From NCBI GenBank assembly GCA_045805565.1, contig JBJMKZ010000043.1:62001-126000 (forward strand): a stretch of 64,000 nucleotides of DNA. The letters run 5' to 3'. The notes under the pieces are model-generated. The model did not search any database, was not told the DNA's origin, and saw nothing but the letters and a program-made list of their open reading frames with translations. Positions 25,088 to 34,132 of this stretch are shown here, piece after piece. The position numbers and the translations under genes were made by a program. How positions within the stretch are numbered: the first letter of the stretch is position 1; every line of letters begins with the position of its first letter. This DNA comes from DATAEY01 sp045805565. Its GTDB lineage: Bacteria; Actinomycetota; Thermoleophilia; Solirubrobacterales; Solirubrobacteraceae.

Positions 25088-25708
25088 CTAGCTGCTCTGC
25101 TGCTGGTAGGTGCAGGGTGGCGCAGTGACCGTCTTGGACTTGCTGGTCGACGGGAGCGCGTTGTTGGCGCCCTGCGGAGAAGTGCCTCCCGAGCCTCCAG
25201 AGCTGGAGGACGGAGTGCAGGGCGGCACGACCAGCGTCTGGATGTTGCTGTTGGCCGGCAGGACGAGCTGGTTCTGTTGGCCGGGCTGCGAGCTGCTGCT
25301 GGCCGAGCTCTGGGCCTGCTGCTGGGTCTGGGCCCCTCCGGGAGTCAGAAGGATCGTGCTGGACGGCGGCGGCATGCCCTGGCTGCTCGAAGAAGACTGC
25401 CCGCCACTGGCCTGGCAGGGCTGGATCGCGACGGTCTGCGTGAGGGTGCCTCTGGGGACCACGACGGTGTTCGAGCCCGGCGGCGGCCCGCTGGCCCCCC
25501 GCTGGGACACCGCGGCCACCGAGCAGGGCGGGACCATCACCGTGAGGTCGTTGTGCTGCTTGGGCACCACGACCGTCCGCACGCCCGGCATCTGCAGCGC
25601 CGTGGAGACGGCGTCCGACGACGACGACCCGCCGCCGCAGCCGGCCACCCCGAGCGCCACCAGTGCCGCTCCACCAGCCCGAACGAGTCCGGCAAGTCCG
25701 CTGCTCAT
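25088..25708 (-). CDS. Lipoprotein with repeated VPPC motifs
   Basis: A 206-residue protein with a lipobox (ALGVAGC) after a short signal peptide. The mature protein is Ser/Gln/Gly-rich linker with motifs LTVMVPPCS, QTVAIQPCQ, QTLVVPPCT and KTVTAPPCT. Some motifs are preceded by a related Cys-less strand such as RTVVVPK or NTVVVPRG, giving a repeat of roughly 20 residues. GGGAGAGG precedes the ATG. No family is recognised. It is the partner of the gene at 24414-24974. Confidence 0.65.
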   Translation of the reverse strand: MSSGLAGLVRAGGAALVALGVAGCGGGSSSSDAVSTALQMPGVRTVVVPKQHNDLTVMVPPCSVAAVSQRGASGPPPGSNTVVVPRGTLTQTVAIQPCQASGGQSSSSSQGMPPPSSTILLTPGGAQTQQQAQSSASSSSQPGQQNQLVLPANSNIQTLVVPPCTPSSSSGGSGGTSPQGANNALPSTSKSKTVTAPPCTYQQQSS

Positions 25709-25926
25709 CGCCTCTCCCTCCCGCTGTCCCCGGCAGTCTGCCTTCGGATTTAGCGCAGCCTCTACCCCTGGCCGCGCCGAGGCAAACGACGGCCCGATGC
25801 CGTACGAGTGGCCGACCCTAGTCCGGAGCCTCGGCGGCTGCAAGCCGGATCGACGCCGCTGCCGGATCCGGCTGTGCCGTCGCCTTGCACCGGTTCGACC
25901 GGATCCGCGGCGGCGCATCGGGCATC

Positions 25927-26898
25927 ATGGACGGCTCGGTGGTGCCAGAGCGGTTCGGTTACCTGTCCGAGGAGCAGGCCTGGCGGTTGGCCCGGCGGCG
26001 GGCCGGGGTCGCCCGGGCCCGCCATGCCCGCCGCCGACGGAAGGTGGCGGCGGCTCTGGCGCTGTCCCTGGGGGTGTTGATCTGGGCCCTCCTGACGCTG
26101 TGGCCGTCGGGCTCCGGGCCCTCCGTCAGTGTGGGCACTCATCGCGCTGCGCCGTCGCCGACGGCGGCACCGGCGCGCCTGGCGCCATCGCGACCGGCGG
26201 CGCCGCCCGCCGACGCACGGGCTCGGCGGCTCGATCGCCTCCTGGCGGCCAGCCCGCTGGTGGCGAGTGGAGGTCGGCGCCGCCGGGAGATCGCCCTCAC
26301 GTTCGACGACGGCCCGGGCCCCGATACCGCCGCCGTGATGCGGGTGCTGCGCCGCTGGCACGCGACGGCGACCTTCTTCGAGATCGGAACCAAGGTCCAG
26401 ACCGAGCCGGCGACCGTCGCCGCCCAGGCAAGGGCCGGGTTCGCCATCGAGGATCACACCGTCAATCACCGCGGATTGGGCGGATTGCCTGCGGCCGCCC
26501 AGCGCGCCGAGATCCACGGCAGCGCCCAGCGCCTTCGACGCGCGGGCGCCCCCTACCCCCGGCTGTTCCGGCCTCCCTACGGACGCTTCGACAAGACCAC
26601 CGTGGCCACGGCCCGATCGCTGGGGATGTTGACCGTGCTGTGGACATTGGACTCGCGCGATTACCTCCGGCCCGGCAGCCCGGCCATCGTCAACCGGGTG
26701 CTGCGCGGCGCCGTGCCGGGAGCCATCGTTCTCATGCACGACGGTGGGGGAGATCGCGCCCAGACGGTCGCCGCGCTGCCCAGGATCATCGCGCGCCTGC
26801 GCCATCGCGGATACCGCCTGGTCACCGTCCGCCAGCTCCTGCAGGACGATCCCCCGCCGCGCGGCCAGGCCCGCCTCCTGATGGAGCGCGGGGGATGA
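25927..26898 (+). CDS. Polysaccharide deacetylase (CE4), membrane anchored
   Basis: A 323-residue protein: basic N terminus, one TM helix near residue 45 (VAAALALSLGVLIWALLTLW), an Ala/Pro linker, then a NodB domain. Motifs are complete: TFDDGPGPD, DHTVNHRG, RPPYGRFD, TVLWTLDSRDY and VLMHDGGGDR. It probably removes N-acetyl groups from peptidoglycan or another surface glycan outside the membrane. Unlike the protein at 11540-12352, the metal-binding Asp pair is intact. I chose the ATG at 25927; a TTG at 25885 would add 14 residues. Confidence 0.85.
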   Translation: MDGSVVPERFGYLSEEQAWRLARRRAGVARARHARRRRKVAAALALSLGVLIWALLTLWPSGSGPSVSVGTHRAAPSPTAAPARLAPSRPAAPPADARARRLDRLLAASPLVASGGRRRREIALTFDDGPGPDTAAVMRVLRRWHATATFFEIGTKVQTEPATVAAQARAGFAIEDHTVNHRGLGGLPAAAQRAEIHGSAQRLRRAGAPYPRLFRPPYGRFDKTTVATARSLGMLTVLWTLDSRDYLRPGSPAIVNRVLRGAVPGAIVLMHDGGGDRAQTVAALPRIIARLRHRGYRLVTVRQLLQDDPPPRGQARLLMERGG

Positions 26899-26952
26899 GC
26901 CGGTATCCCGGCCTTCACACCGGGCGACCCGGCCGACAGTTCAATTAGCCGG

Positions 26953-27927
26953 GTGTCCGGTTCGCCAGACAGCGACCAGGATCGAGCGAAGATCTGCGTC
27001 TTTGCCCCGGTTCCGCTGCTCACGGTGACGATCGAGCCGGGCTCCGGCGATTCCGCGGAGGTGCACATCCACGCCGGAGGCCAGGGGATATGGGTGGCGC
27101 GGATGATCGGCGTCCTGGGCGCAGAGGTGGTCCTGTCCGCCGCCCTGGGCGGCGAGACAGGGCAGGTGCTCAGGGGCCTCATCGCGGACGAGGCGATCAC
27201 CGTCCGGATGACCGAGATGCACGATCCGAATCCGGTCTACGTTCATGATCGCCGCGAGGGCGAGCGACGGGAGCTGGCCCGTAGCGCGCCCCCGCGGCTC
27301 AGCCGCCACGAGGCCGACGATCTCTACGGAGCTGTGCTGTCGGCCGCCCTGCGCTGCGATCTCGTCGTCCTGACCGGTCCGCAGCCCGAGTCGGTGATCG
27401 ACCCGCGGGTCTATGCCCGGCTGGCCGCGGATCTCGCCGAGAATCAGGTCCCCGCGGTCGCCGACCTGGCCGGAGAGCATCTGCGCGAAGCCCTTCCGGC
27501 CGGAGTTCGCCTGCTCAAGATCGCCTCCGAGCGACTCGTCGAGGACGGCTACGCCGAGGGCGATTCCGAAGCCGAGCTGATCGGGGGCCTCGAGCGCCTG
27601 CGAGAGCTCGGTGCGCGCGACGCGGTGGTGTCGCGGCGCGAGCAGCCGGCGCTGGCGCTCGTCGAAGGCCGGGCCCTGCGGCTGAGCGGCCCGCGCTTCG
27701 AGCCCCTCGACCCGCACGGAGCCGGGGACTCGCAGACCGCGGCGATGGCCTACGGCCTGGCGACGGGCCTGGCCAGCGAGGAACTACTCAAGCTCGGCGT
27801 CGCCGCCGGGGCCCTCAACGTCACCCGGCGCGGGCTCGGCAGCGGCACCAAGGCGGACATCGAGCAGCTCACGGCCAACGTCGAGGTCGGCGCCAGCGAC
27901 TCGGTCCGAGGCGGCGCGGGCGGCTAG
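26953..27927 (+). CDS. PfkB-family sugar kinase (1-phosphofructokinase-like)
   Basis: A 324-residue ribokinase-superfamily protein. AGGQGIWVARMIGVLGAEV near residue 40 is a divergent substrate-binding motif (usually GGKGxNVA), and PHGAGDSQTAAMAYG near 255 holds the catalytic Asp and anion hole of the PfkB signature 2. It lies closest to hexose-phosphate kinases such as 1-phosphofructokinase or tagatose-6-phosphate kinase. The Lys-to-Gln change in the first motif makes the substrate uncertain. Its TAG stop shares the palindrome CTAG with the stop of the converging aldehyde dehydrogenase gene. Confidence 0.75.
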   Translation: MSGSPDSDQDRAKICVFAPVPLLTVTIEPGSGDSAEVHIHAGGQGIWVARMIGVLGAEVVLSAALGGETGQVLRGLIADEAITVRMTEMHDPNPVYVHDRREGERRELARSAPPRLSRHEADDLYGAVLSAALRCDLVVLTGPQPESVIDPRVYARLAADLAENQVPAVADLAGEHLREALPAGVRLLKIASERLVEDGYAEGDSEAELIGGLERLRELGARDAVVSRREQPALALVEGRALRLSGPRFEPLDPHGAGDSQTAAMAYGLATGLASEELLKLGVAAGALNVTRRGLGSGTKADIEQLTANVEVGASDSVRGGAGG

Positions 27928-29528
27928 CGCACCCAGGGCAGCCGGCGAAGGAGCTTCAGGCCGGCGGTTATGAGCCGCGACCAGAGCCGCTGGCGGACGG
28001 GCCCGTACGGGGCGATCGGAAGCAGGCGTTGGACCGCGACGGTCTGCGGCTCGGTGTATTTGCGAATCCCCTCGGCGCCATGGCGGCGTCCCAGGCCCGA
28101 GTCCTTCATCCCTCCCATCGGCGCGTCGATCGAGCCCCATGCCGAGATGTAGCCCTCGTTGACGTTGACCGTGCCGGCCTGCAGCCGTGTGGCCAGCCGC
28201 CGGCCACGATCGGCGTCGCGGGTCCAGATGCTGAAGTTGAGCCCGAAGCGGCTCGCGTTCGCACGCTGCACCGCCTCCTCCTCGGAGGAGAAGCGCGAGG
28301 CGGAGACCACCGGGCCGAACGTCTCGTCGGCGAACAGCGTCATGTCATCGCTTACGTCGGTGAGCAGGGTCGCCTCGTGGAAGTAGGGCCCGATGTCCGG
28401 GCGCGCGTTCCCGCCGGCCAGGACGGTGGCGCCCTTCTCGACCGCGTCGTCGAGGTGCTCGCGGACCGTCTCGAGCTGGTTCTTCGAGATCAGCGAGCCC
28501 ATGTCGTCCTTGTAGCTGAACCCGGCGCCCAGGCGCATGGCCCGCATGCGCTCGACCAGGCGACGGATGAACTCGTCGGCGACGCTCTCGTGGAGCAGCA
28601 GCCGCTCGATGGAGATGCACAGCTGCCCGGCGTTGGAGAACATCGCCCGCTCCGCGCCCTCCACCGCCCGATCCAGGTCGGCATCCTCGAGTACCAGCAT
28701 CGCGTTCTTGCCGCCCAGCTCCATCGAGCTCGGGATCAGTCGCTCGGCGGCCTGGCTTGCCACCTTGCGGCCCACCTCGGTGCTGCCGGTGAACATGATG
28801 TAGTCAACCCGGTCGATCAGCTCCGGGCCGAGCTCCGACCCCGAGCCGGTGACCGACTGGATCACGTCCCGGGGCAGCCCGGCCTCCTCCAGCAGGGGGA
28901 TGGCCCCCAGGGCGCTGAACGGCGTCTGGCTGTCGGACTTGAAGACGACGGCGTTGCCGGCCGCCAGCGCCGGCACGGCGTCGCTGATGCTCAGGGTCAA
29001 GGGGTAGTTCCAGGGAGTGATCACCCCGACGACGCCGACCGGGTGGTGGTGCTCCCAGCTCGCGGTCAGCAGCGGCAGGGCGCCCCGGCGACGGTGGGCG
29101 CGCAGATTGCGCTCCGCCGTGCGTGCGTAGTAGCGGGCCACGACCGCCACGTCGATGACCTCCTCGAAGGCATGCCGGCGGGCCTTGCCCGACTCGAGCT
29201 GGATGAGGTCGAGCAGCTCGTCCTGATGGTCGAGGACCAGGTCGTGAAAGCGCAGCAGGATGCGCCGGCGCTCCTCCCAGCCGGTCTGGCCCCAGCGCGC
29301 CTGGGCGGACCGAGCGCGCTCGACGGCCAGGGCGACGTCTTCGCCGGTGCAGCGCGGAACGGCTGCCAGCACTTCGCCGGTCGCCGGGTTCTCTACCTCG
29401 ATGCTCTCTCGCTCGCCGTCGCCGGTGGTCACGAGCCGGGCGAGCTCGGACAGGCGCGCCGTATCGACCCGCTGCGAGCCGGTGGAGGGTGGGGTGTGGG
29501 CGCGCGGCGTATCGGCGGTGACGCTCAT
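27924..29528 (-). CDS. NAD(P)+-dependent aldehyde dehydrogenase
   Basis: A 534-residue ALDH of the succinate-semialdehyde dehydrogenase-like group. TPWNYPLTL near residue 165 is the coenzyme site, FTGSTEVGRKV follows, ELGGKNAM near 268 holds the general-base Glu, and NAGQLCISIERL near 302 holds the nucleophilic Cys. The C-terminal 30 residues (VRQRLWSRLITAGLKLLRRL) form a basic amphipathic helix that could bring it to the membrane. Its ATG overlaps the P450 stop, making it the third gene of the alpha-dioxygenase operon. It likely oxidises a fatty aldehyde to the acid. Confidence 0.88.
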   Translation of the reverse strand: MSVTADTPRAHTPPSTGSQRVDTARLSELARLVTTGDGERESIEVENPATGEVLAAVPRCTGEDVALAVERARSAQARWGQTGWEERRRILLRFHDLVLDHQDELLDLIQLESGKARRHAFEEVIDVAVVARYYARTAERNLRAHRRRGALPLLTASWEHHHPVGVVGVITPWNYPLTLSISDAVPALAAGNAVVFKSDSQTPFSALGAIPLLEEAGLPRDVIQSVTGSGSELGPELIDRVDYIMFTGSTEVGRKVASQAAERLIPSSMELGGKNAMLVLEDADLDRAVEGAERAMFSNAGQLCISIERLLLHESVADEFIRRLVERMRAMRLGAGFSYKDDMGSLISKNQLETVREHLDDAVEKGATVLAGGNARPDIGPYFHEATLLTDVSDDMTLFADETFGPVVSASRFSSEEEAVQRANASRFGLNFSIWTRDADRGRRLATRLQAGTVNVNEGYISAWGSIDAPMGGMKDSGLGRRHGAEGIRKYTEPQTVAVQRLLPIAPYGPVRQRLWSRLITAGLKLLRRLPWVR

Positions 29529-30895
29529 GCGGGGTGCCTCTCCCTTCGGCGGGCTTCGAAGCGCATCTCGAAGAAGTCGAGCATGTGGGGCAGGTCTTCG
29601 CCAGGCTCCAGACTGGGCTGCTCGAGGGTCGGCGCGTAGGTATCCAGCATCCGCGCGAGCACCGCCTTGCCCAGCAGCAGCACCAGCGACCCGCCGGGGC
29701 AGTCCTGCGTTCCGTTGCTGAGGTGGTTGAAGCGGTAGTCACCCGGGCCGTTCATCCAGCGCTCCGGGTCCAGCCGGTCGGCGTTGGGGACCCGCTCGGG
29801 GTCGCGGTGGTTGAAGACGTTGAGGATCATCACCTGGGTGCCCTCGTCGAGCCGCTCGCCGGCCAGCGTCGTCTCGCGGGTGGTCTCGCGGGCCAACAGC
29901 GGAACGGTCGGCCACAGTCGCATCGTCTCCTGCAGGCAACCCTCGAGATAGCGCAGCCCGTCCACCGCCTGAGGGTCCGAGAGGTCGTTGCCCTCGAGCT
30001 CCTCCCGCACCCGCCGCTCGACGGCCGGGTCCGCGGCGATGACGCCGAGCGCGCGGTACGCGTTGGCTCCCAGCGTATCCCGCGTCGCGAACATCCAGTG
30101 CGGGATCTGGTGGGCGATACGGGTACGGTCGCTCTGCGGTGCCTCGTTGACGCGGGACAGAAGGCTCCCGGGCTCCGGCTCGACGAGCTTCTTCTCGAGC
30201 CGGCCGTAGAACTCGAAGTAGTCGTCCGACTCGCCCAGGCCGGCGAGGCGGTTGGCCTCACCCATCAGCTTCTCCAGCAGCCGCGTCAGGGCCTGGTCAT
30301 CACCGGAGCCATCCCCGAAGATCACACGGAGCGTGACGCGGTCGAACAGCCGCTCCCAGTGAGCCCACTCCAGCCTGTCGCCGAGCGCCAGCCGATCGAC
30401 TTCGTCGGCGATCACGGCCAGGAACCGCTCGGCCGCGGGATGGATGCGCTCGGACGTGACGAGGACGTACTCGTTGAAGGCGCGGCGGTCGCGCCAGGCG
30501 TCGCCGCGCGAGATCGTCAGGGCGTCGGGCTGGAAGTGCGACATTCCCTTGCCCTTGGCCCCGGAGTCCGAGGCGTAGACGTCGGCGGACTGGTCGAGGA
30601 CCTCCCGGATGGCCTCCGGCCCCCACAGCACCACCATCCGCCCGCCCAGCAATCGGACGCCCTGCCCTCCGTGCTTGCGGCGAATGTCCAACAGCGTCTC
30701 GACCGTGCGCCGATCGGCGCCGCTCGCCGTGAGCAATTTCATCGCGGCCGGACGTGGAGAGAACAGCCCGCGGACGAGGCTGGGAAGCAGGCCGGTAGTG
30801 ACAATCCGGAGGCCGTCCGCGACCGAGGCCTCGGGCAGCCCGTCGCGGGCCTGGGGTGGGGCCTGCGACGCGGCCGACGCGTCGGAGACGCTCAC
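29525..30895 (-). CDS. Cytochrome P450 of the alpha-dioxygenase operon
   Basis: A 456-residue P450-like protein. ExxR is ETMR in CLQETMRLWPTVPL, and the heme loop is FNHLSNGTQDCPGG with the Cys ligand in an unusual sequence. The I-helix reads HWMFATRDTLG: an Asp-Thr pair is present, unlike the Arg-Pro of CYP152 peroxygenases. GTG start and stop codons overlap both neighbours (GTGA and ATGA). Sitting between an alpha-dioxygenase and an aldehyde dehydrogenase, it may act on hydroperoxy or hydroxy fatty acids. It is divergent from the other two P450s here. Confidence 0.85.
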   Translation of the reverse strand: MSVSDASAASQAPPQARDGLPEASVADGLRIVTTGLLPSLVRGLFSPRPAAMKLLTASGADRRTVETLLDIRRKHGGQGVRLLGGRMVVLWGPEAIREVLDQSADVYASDSGAKGKGMSHFQPDALTISRGDAWRDRRAFNEYVLVTSERIHPAAERFLAVIADEVDRLALGDRLEWAHWERLFDRVTLRVIFGDGSGDDQALTRLLEKLMGEANRLAGLGESDDYFEFYGRLEKKLVEPEPGSLLSRVNEAPQSDRTRIAHQIPHWMFATRDTLGANAYRALGVIAADPAVERRVREELEGNDLSDPQAVDGLRYLEGCLQETMRLWPTVPLLARETTRETTLAGERLDEGTQVMILNVFNHRDPERVPNADRLDPERWMNGPGDYRFNHLSNGTQDCPGGSLVLLLGKAVLARMLDTYAPTLEQPSLEPGEDLPHMLDFFEMRFEARRRERHPA

Positions 30896-32772
30896 GAGTT
30901 GATCGCCGCCAGGGCCTTCCTGACGCCCTCCAGCCTGTGGCGGACCTTTCCGTCGCTCTCGTCCGACGAGACACGGTGCCAGGGGAGGAAGGCGTTCGGC
31001 ATGCCCTCCAGCGCCGGGCCCAGCTCCGGATAGTGGCGCAGGATCACGTCCTTCATCTTGGTCTTGGTCACCCAGTCGATCCCGGTCTGGGTGTAGACCT
31101 CGGGCCGGAAGTCGCTGGTGAAGAACCGGTCGCTCTTGAGTCGACGCGAGGCCATGAGGATGAACACCCGGAACGCGGTGTCCGAGAACCCGAAGCCCGG
31201 CGGCAGCGGCTCGGCGTACATGCCGACCTGCAGGTCAACCTTGTCGATGTCGTTGCCGTAGACCCGGCGGATCTGCTCGGCCCACTCAGGGTTGTTGGTG
31301 AGCTCGTCGAACGAGCGCACCCGCGGCATGCGCATCTCCTCGCGGAAGTCGTTGTAGCGAGGGACGCCTCGCTCACGGTCGCGCAGGACGTCCAGCGTGG
31401 CGAGGTCCATCAGCTCGCCGTCGATCCGCTTGAAGCGCTGGAGCGCTCGCGGATAGTTGTGGAGGGTTATCGCGCCCGGGTTCTCGATGCCCATCGAGTA
31501 GATGAGGTCGGGAATGTCGTAGCCGTCCATGAACGGCCGCGTGTTCGCGCCCTGCAGCTCGACGAACTCGCGCTGCTCCACCAGGCGCCCGGACTCGAGC
31601 TCGTACAGGTTCCAGTCGTCGCGGACCAGCGGATGCATCCGGTAGACCGAGACGAACTCCTCGGTGAGCTGGAAGCGCGCGTCGTGGTGCTCCTGAGGTG
31701 AGCCCATGATGCCGCTGAACAGCTCGGAGTCGCCGAGGCGACCGAAGCGATCCTTGATGTGCTGGCCGAAGACCCCGGACCAGTTGGTGTTCATGGCGAT
31801 CCACAGCGCCGGCGTGTTGACGATGCCGGGCGTCCACTCGACAGTGTGGATCTTGGCCATCAGCGCCGAGTTGATGAGCCATGCGGTGTCGAACAGCCGC
31901 TGGTCGTCCCAGGCCGGGTGCTCGCGCTTGAGCACGTCGCAGATCGCGTTGTGCTCCTTGGTGAACAGGGTGTGCAGGCAGGAGAGGCCGAACCACCAGT
32001 TCTCGTTGAAGCCGGTGAGGTCGATCCCCCCCTCCTTGGGATCCGGCAGCAGCCGCCCGTTCTCGCCGATCTTCAGCTTCCCGTCCTGGAAGGTGCGGAC
32101 CGCGTTCTGGGTGTCCTGACTGGAGCCGTAGAGCTGCGATGCGTCCCACCAGTGGGTCTCGGTGTTGCCGTAGTCGATCGATCCGTCGCCACTGCCGTCG
32201 GGCGGGCCCGAACCGTGGGCCGGAACCGAGACCGTGCGGCGGACCCGCATCGGATGCTCCGGCCAGTCGTCGTCCGACTCCAGCGGCACCTCCATGACCT
32301 CGTCGGCTCGGCCGCGCCCGTGGAAGAACCAGTTGTGGTTCTCGAACTGGATCCACGCCGCCGCCAGGACGTTCAGTGTCGTCGCCGGCTTGAACGTGTC
32401 GCGGGTCATGAGCTCGAGCGAGACCTGGCGCGCGCTCGGGTCGTGCAGCTGGGGCGGCTTCTCCGGCCTGATGTGCTTGGGGTTGACGTTGCGCGTGAAC
32501 GCGCTGCCGCTCGACCCCATCTCGGGGTCGTCGAGGTCGTTCCAGGTGCCGTCGGGACGACGCGCGGTGAGCGCCTCCGGCGGCGACTCCTCGATGCCGT
32601 GCTTGCGGATCGGAGTGGAGGTGTCGAACAGGTTCATGTCGCGCAGGTCCAGTCGCAGCGACAGCAGGTTGAGCGTCTTGAGCGCGGTCGTCGGCAGCTC
32701 GTACCACTGACGCCGCTGGTTGATGCGGCCGAACATCGCGTGCATCGCTCGATTCGCCAGCGATCTACTCAC
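30892..32772 (-). CDS. Alpha-dioxygenase-like heme peroxidase (fatty-acid alpha-dioxygenase)
   Basis: A 626-residue member of the animal heme peroxidase superfamily whose length and motifs match plant alpha-dioxygenases. FENHNWFFHG near residue 135 holds the distal His, WWDASQLYGS and TKEHNAICD follow, and EEFVSVYRMHPL near 365 holds the Tyr-x2-His pair (radical-forming Tyr and proximal heme His, as in YHWHPL of cyclooxygenase). RDRERGVPRYNDFR and RRLKSDRFFTSDF complete the family pattern. It would make 2-hydroperoxy fatty acids that lose CO2 to give aldehydes. The GTG at 32772 has AAGGAG 7 bases upstream. Confidence 0.88.
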   Translation of the reverse strand: MSRSLANRAMHAMFGRINQRRQWYELPTTALKTLNLLSLRLDLRDMNLFDTSTPIRKHGIEESPPEALTARRPDGTWNDLDDPEMGSSGSAFTRNVNPKHIRPEKPPQLHDPSARQVSLELMTRDTFKPATTLNVLAAAWIQFENHNWFFHGRGRADEVMEVPLESDDDWPEHPMRVRRTVSVPAHGSGPPDGSGDGSIDYGNTETHWWDASQLYGSSQDTQNAVRTFQDGKLKIGENGRLLPDPKEGGIDLTGFNENWWFGLSCLHTLFTKEHNAICDVLKREHPAWDDQRLFDTAWLINSALMAKIHTVEWTPGIVNTPALWIAMNTNWSGVFGQHIKDRFGRLGDSELFSGIMGSPQEHHDARFQLTEEFVSVYRMHPLVRDDWNLYELESGRLVEQREFVELQGANTRPFMDGYDIPDLIYSMGIENPGAITLHNYPRALQRFKRIDGELMDLATLDVLRDRERGVPRYNDFREEMRMPRVRSFDELTNNPEWAEQIRRVYGNDIDKVDLQVGMYAEPLPPGFGFSDTAFRVFILMASRRLKSDRFFTSDFRPEVYTQTGIDWVTKTKMKDVILRHYPELGPALEGMPNAFLPWHRVSSDESDGKVRHRLEGVRKALAAINS

Positions 32773-33010
32773 TCGATCACTCCTTCTCCTCGACAAACAC
32801 ACGCCGCCGGCGTTTCTCCGGCAGCGATTCCTGATTCCAAGCTACCCAAGAAGCCGGTGCGCGAACGCGAATCGTGACCAAACCCCCTCGCTTCACCGGC
32901 GCAGCGCGCGAGGCTCAACTGTTCGTCCGGATCGCGTGGGACCGCATCTGCCCACTCGGTATCAGTCCTCATTGATGACGGCAGATCGGTCCAGCACGAG
33001 GGAGGCTCGG

Positions 33011-33331
33011 ATGATCCGTCGAGGGTTGGTCGCGCTGAAGTGCACACTGGTCGTCTCATTGGTTGCCTGGCTCGGTGGCGTCGTGGCGGCCGACGCCAAG
33101 CAGGTGGTGACCGGTCACGCCCAGATCACGGGCGGCGCGCGCCGGAGTACCCCCCGGCTCGCGCGGCGGATCAGCGCAGCCGATCGGTCGCCGCCACGAG
33201 CGCGGCCACGATGCCCGGCTCCAGACCCGAGTGGCCGGCGTCGGGGACAATGTCCAGCTCGGCGGCCGGCCAGGCGCGGTGCAGCGTCCAGGCGCTCTCC
33301 GGCGGACAGATCACGTCGTAACGCCCGTTGA
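33011..33331 (+). pseudogene. Possible truncated secreted-protein gene
   Basis: A GGGAGG site precedes an ATG, and the first 35 codons give a clear signal peptide (LVALKCTLVVSLVAWLGGVVAADA) followed by KQVVTGHAQITGG. After that the frame runs antisense into the 3' end of the proline iminopeptidase gene and becomes Arg/Pro-rich. It looks like the 5' remnant of an exported-protein gene cut by rearrangement. A functional small protein is less likely. Confidence 0.3.
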
Positions 33332-34130
33332 CGATCGTTCCCGGCATGCCGCGGATCGCACCGACGCCATCCAGCAGCTGGGTGTCGTAGTCCAGGAAGC
33401 AGCGGTTGAGCAGGTAGTGGCACTCCAACCGCGCCAGCGACAGCGCCTGGTGGGGCTGCGAGATTTGATCGACCAGGTCCGGATCGGGGTGGAGCTTCGA
33501 TGCGCTCGCCTCCCAGATGCTCCACGCCTTCGCCGCCTCCAGCCGCACCGCCTCGTCGTCGCTGGTCAGCCGACGGTGGTAGGCGGCCAGCAGGTCGTCG
33601 CGCTCGTCGTCGGGGATGGGTGCCAGGTACCCCTCCCAGGCGTCCGGGAACAGCCGGCTCGCACCCTCCTGGTACAGCCACTGGATTTCCCGCCGGCGCC
33701 CCATGAACACGCCGCGCAGGATCAGCCCGTCGACGCGGTCGGGATGGGTTTCGGCGTACGCGAGCCCGAGCGTGCTGCCCCATGAGCCGCCCACGACCAC
33801 CCAGCTGGAGATCGCGAACTCCTCCCGCAGCGTTTCCATGTCCGCCACCAGGTCCCAGGTGGTGTTCTCGCGCAGCTCGGCGTGGGGAGTGCTGCGCCCG
33901 GCCCCGCGCTGGTCGAAGAGCACCACGTGGTAGGCCTCGGGGTCGAAGTAGCGCCGGTACTCGGGCTCCAGCCCCGCGCCCGGCCCCCCGTGCAGGAACA
34001 CCGCCGGGCGGCCGTCGGGATTGCCGCAGCGCTCGTAGTAGAGCGTGTGCAGCTCGCAGACCTGCAGCCTGCCGGTCGCGAACGGCTCGACCTCGGGGTA
34101 GAACGCGTCGCTGACGGCGGGGTTGGTCAA
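33171..34130 (-). CDS. pip: Proline iminopeptidase (alpha/beta hydrolase)
   Basis: A 319-residue S33 peptidase that would cleave N-terminal proline from peptides. The oxyanion motif is FLHGGPGAG near residue 40, DQRGAGRSTPHAE follows, the nucleophile elbow is GGSWGSTL near 105, and the catalytic Asp and His are in NGRYDVICP and DAGHSG near the C terminus. The TTG at 34128-34130 gives the usual family length and lies just after the stop of the peptide transporter gene on the same strand. The pairing fits peptide uptake followed by proline release. Confidence 0.88.
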   Translation of the reverse strand: MTNPAVSDAFYPEVEPFATGRLQVCELHTLYYERCGNPDGRPAVFLHGGPGAGLEPEYRRYFDPEAYHVVLFDQRGAGRSTPHAELRENTTWDLVADMETLREEFAISSWVVVGGSWGSTLGLAYAETHPDRVDGLILRGVFMGRRREIQWLYQEGASRLFPDAWEGYLAPIPDDERDDLLAAYHRRLTSDDEAVRLEAAKAWSIWEASASKLHPDPDLVDQISQPHQALSLARLECHYLLNRCFLDYDTQLLDGVGAIRGMPGTIVNGRYDVICPPESAWTLHRAWPAAELDIVPDAGHSGLEPGIVAALVAATDRLR

Positions 34131-34132
34131 GC

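Noticed and set aside
27924..27927. Shared CTAG of the two convergent stop codons as a regulatory site.
   Set aside because: Overlapping convergent stops in a palindrome are common in dense genomes; nothing else supports a site.
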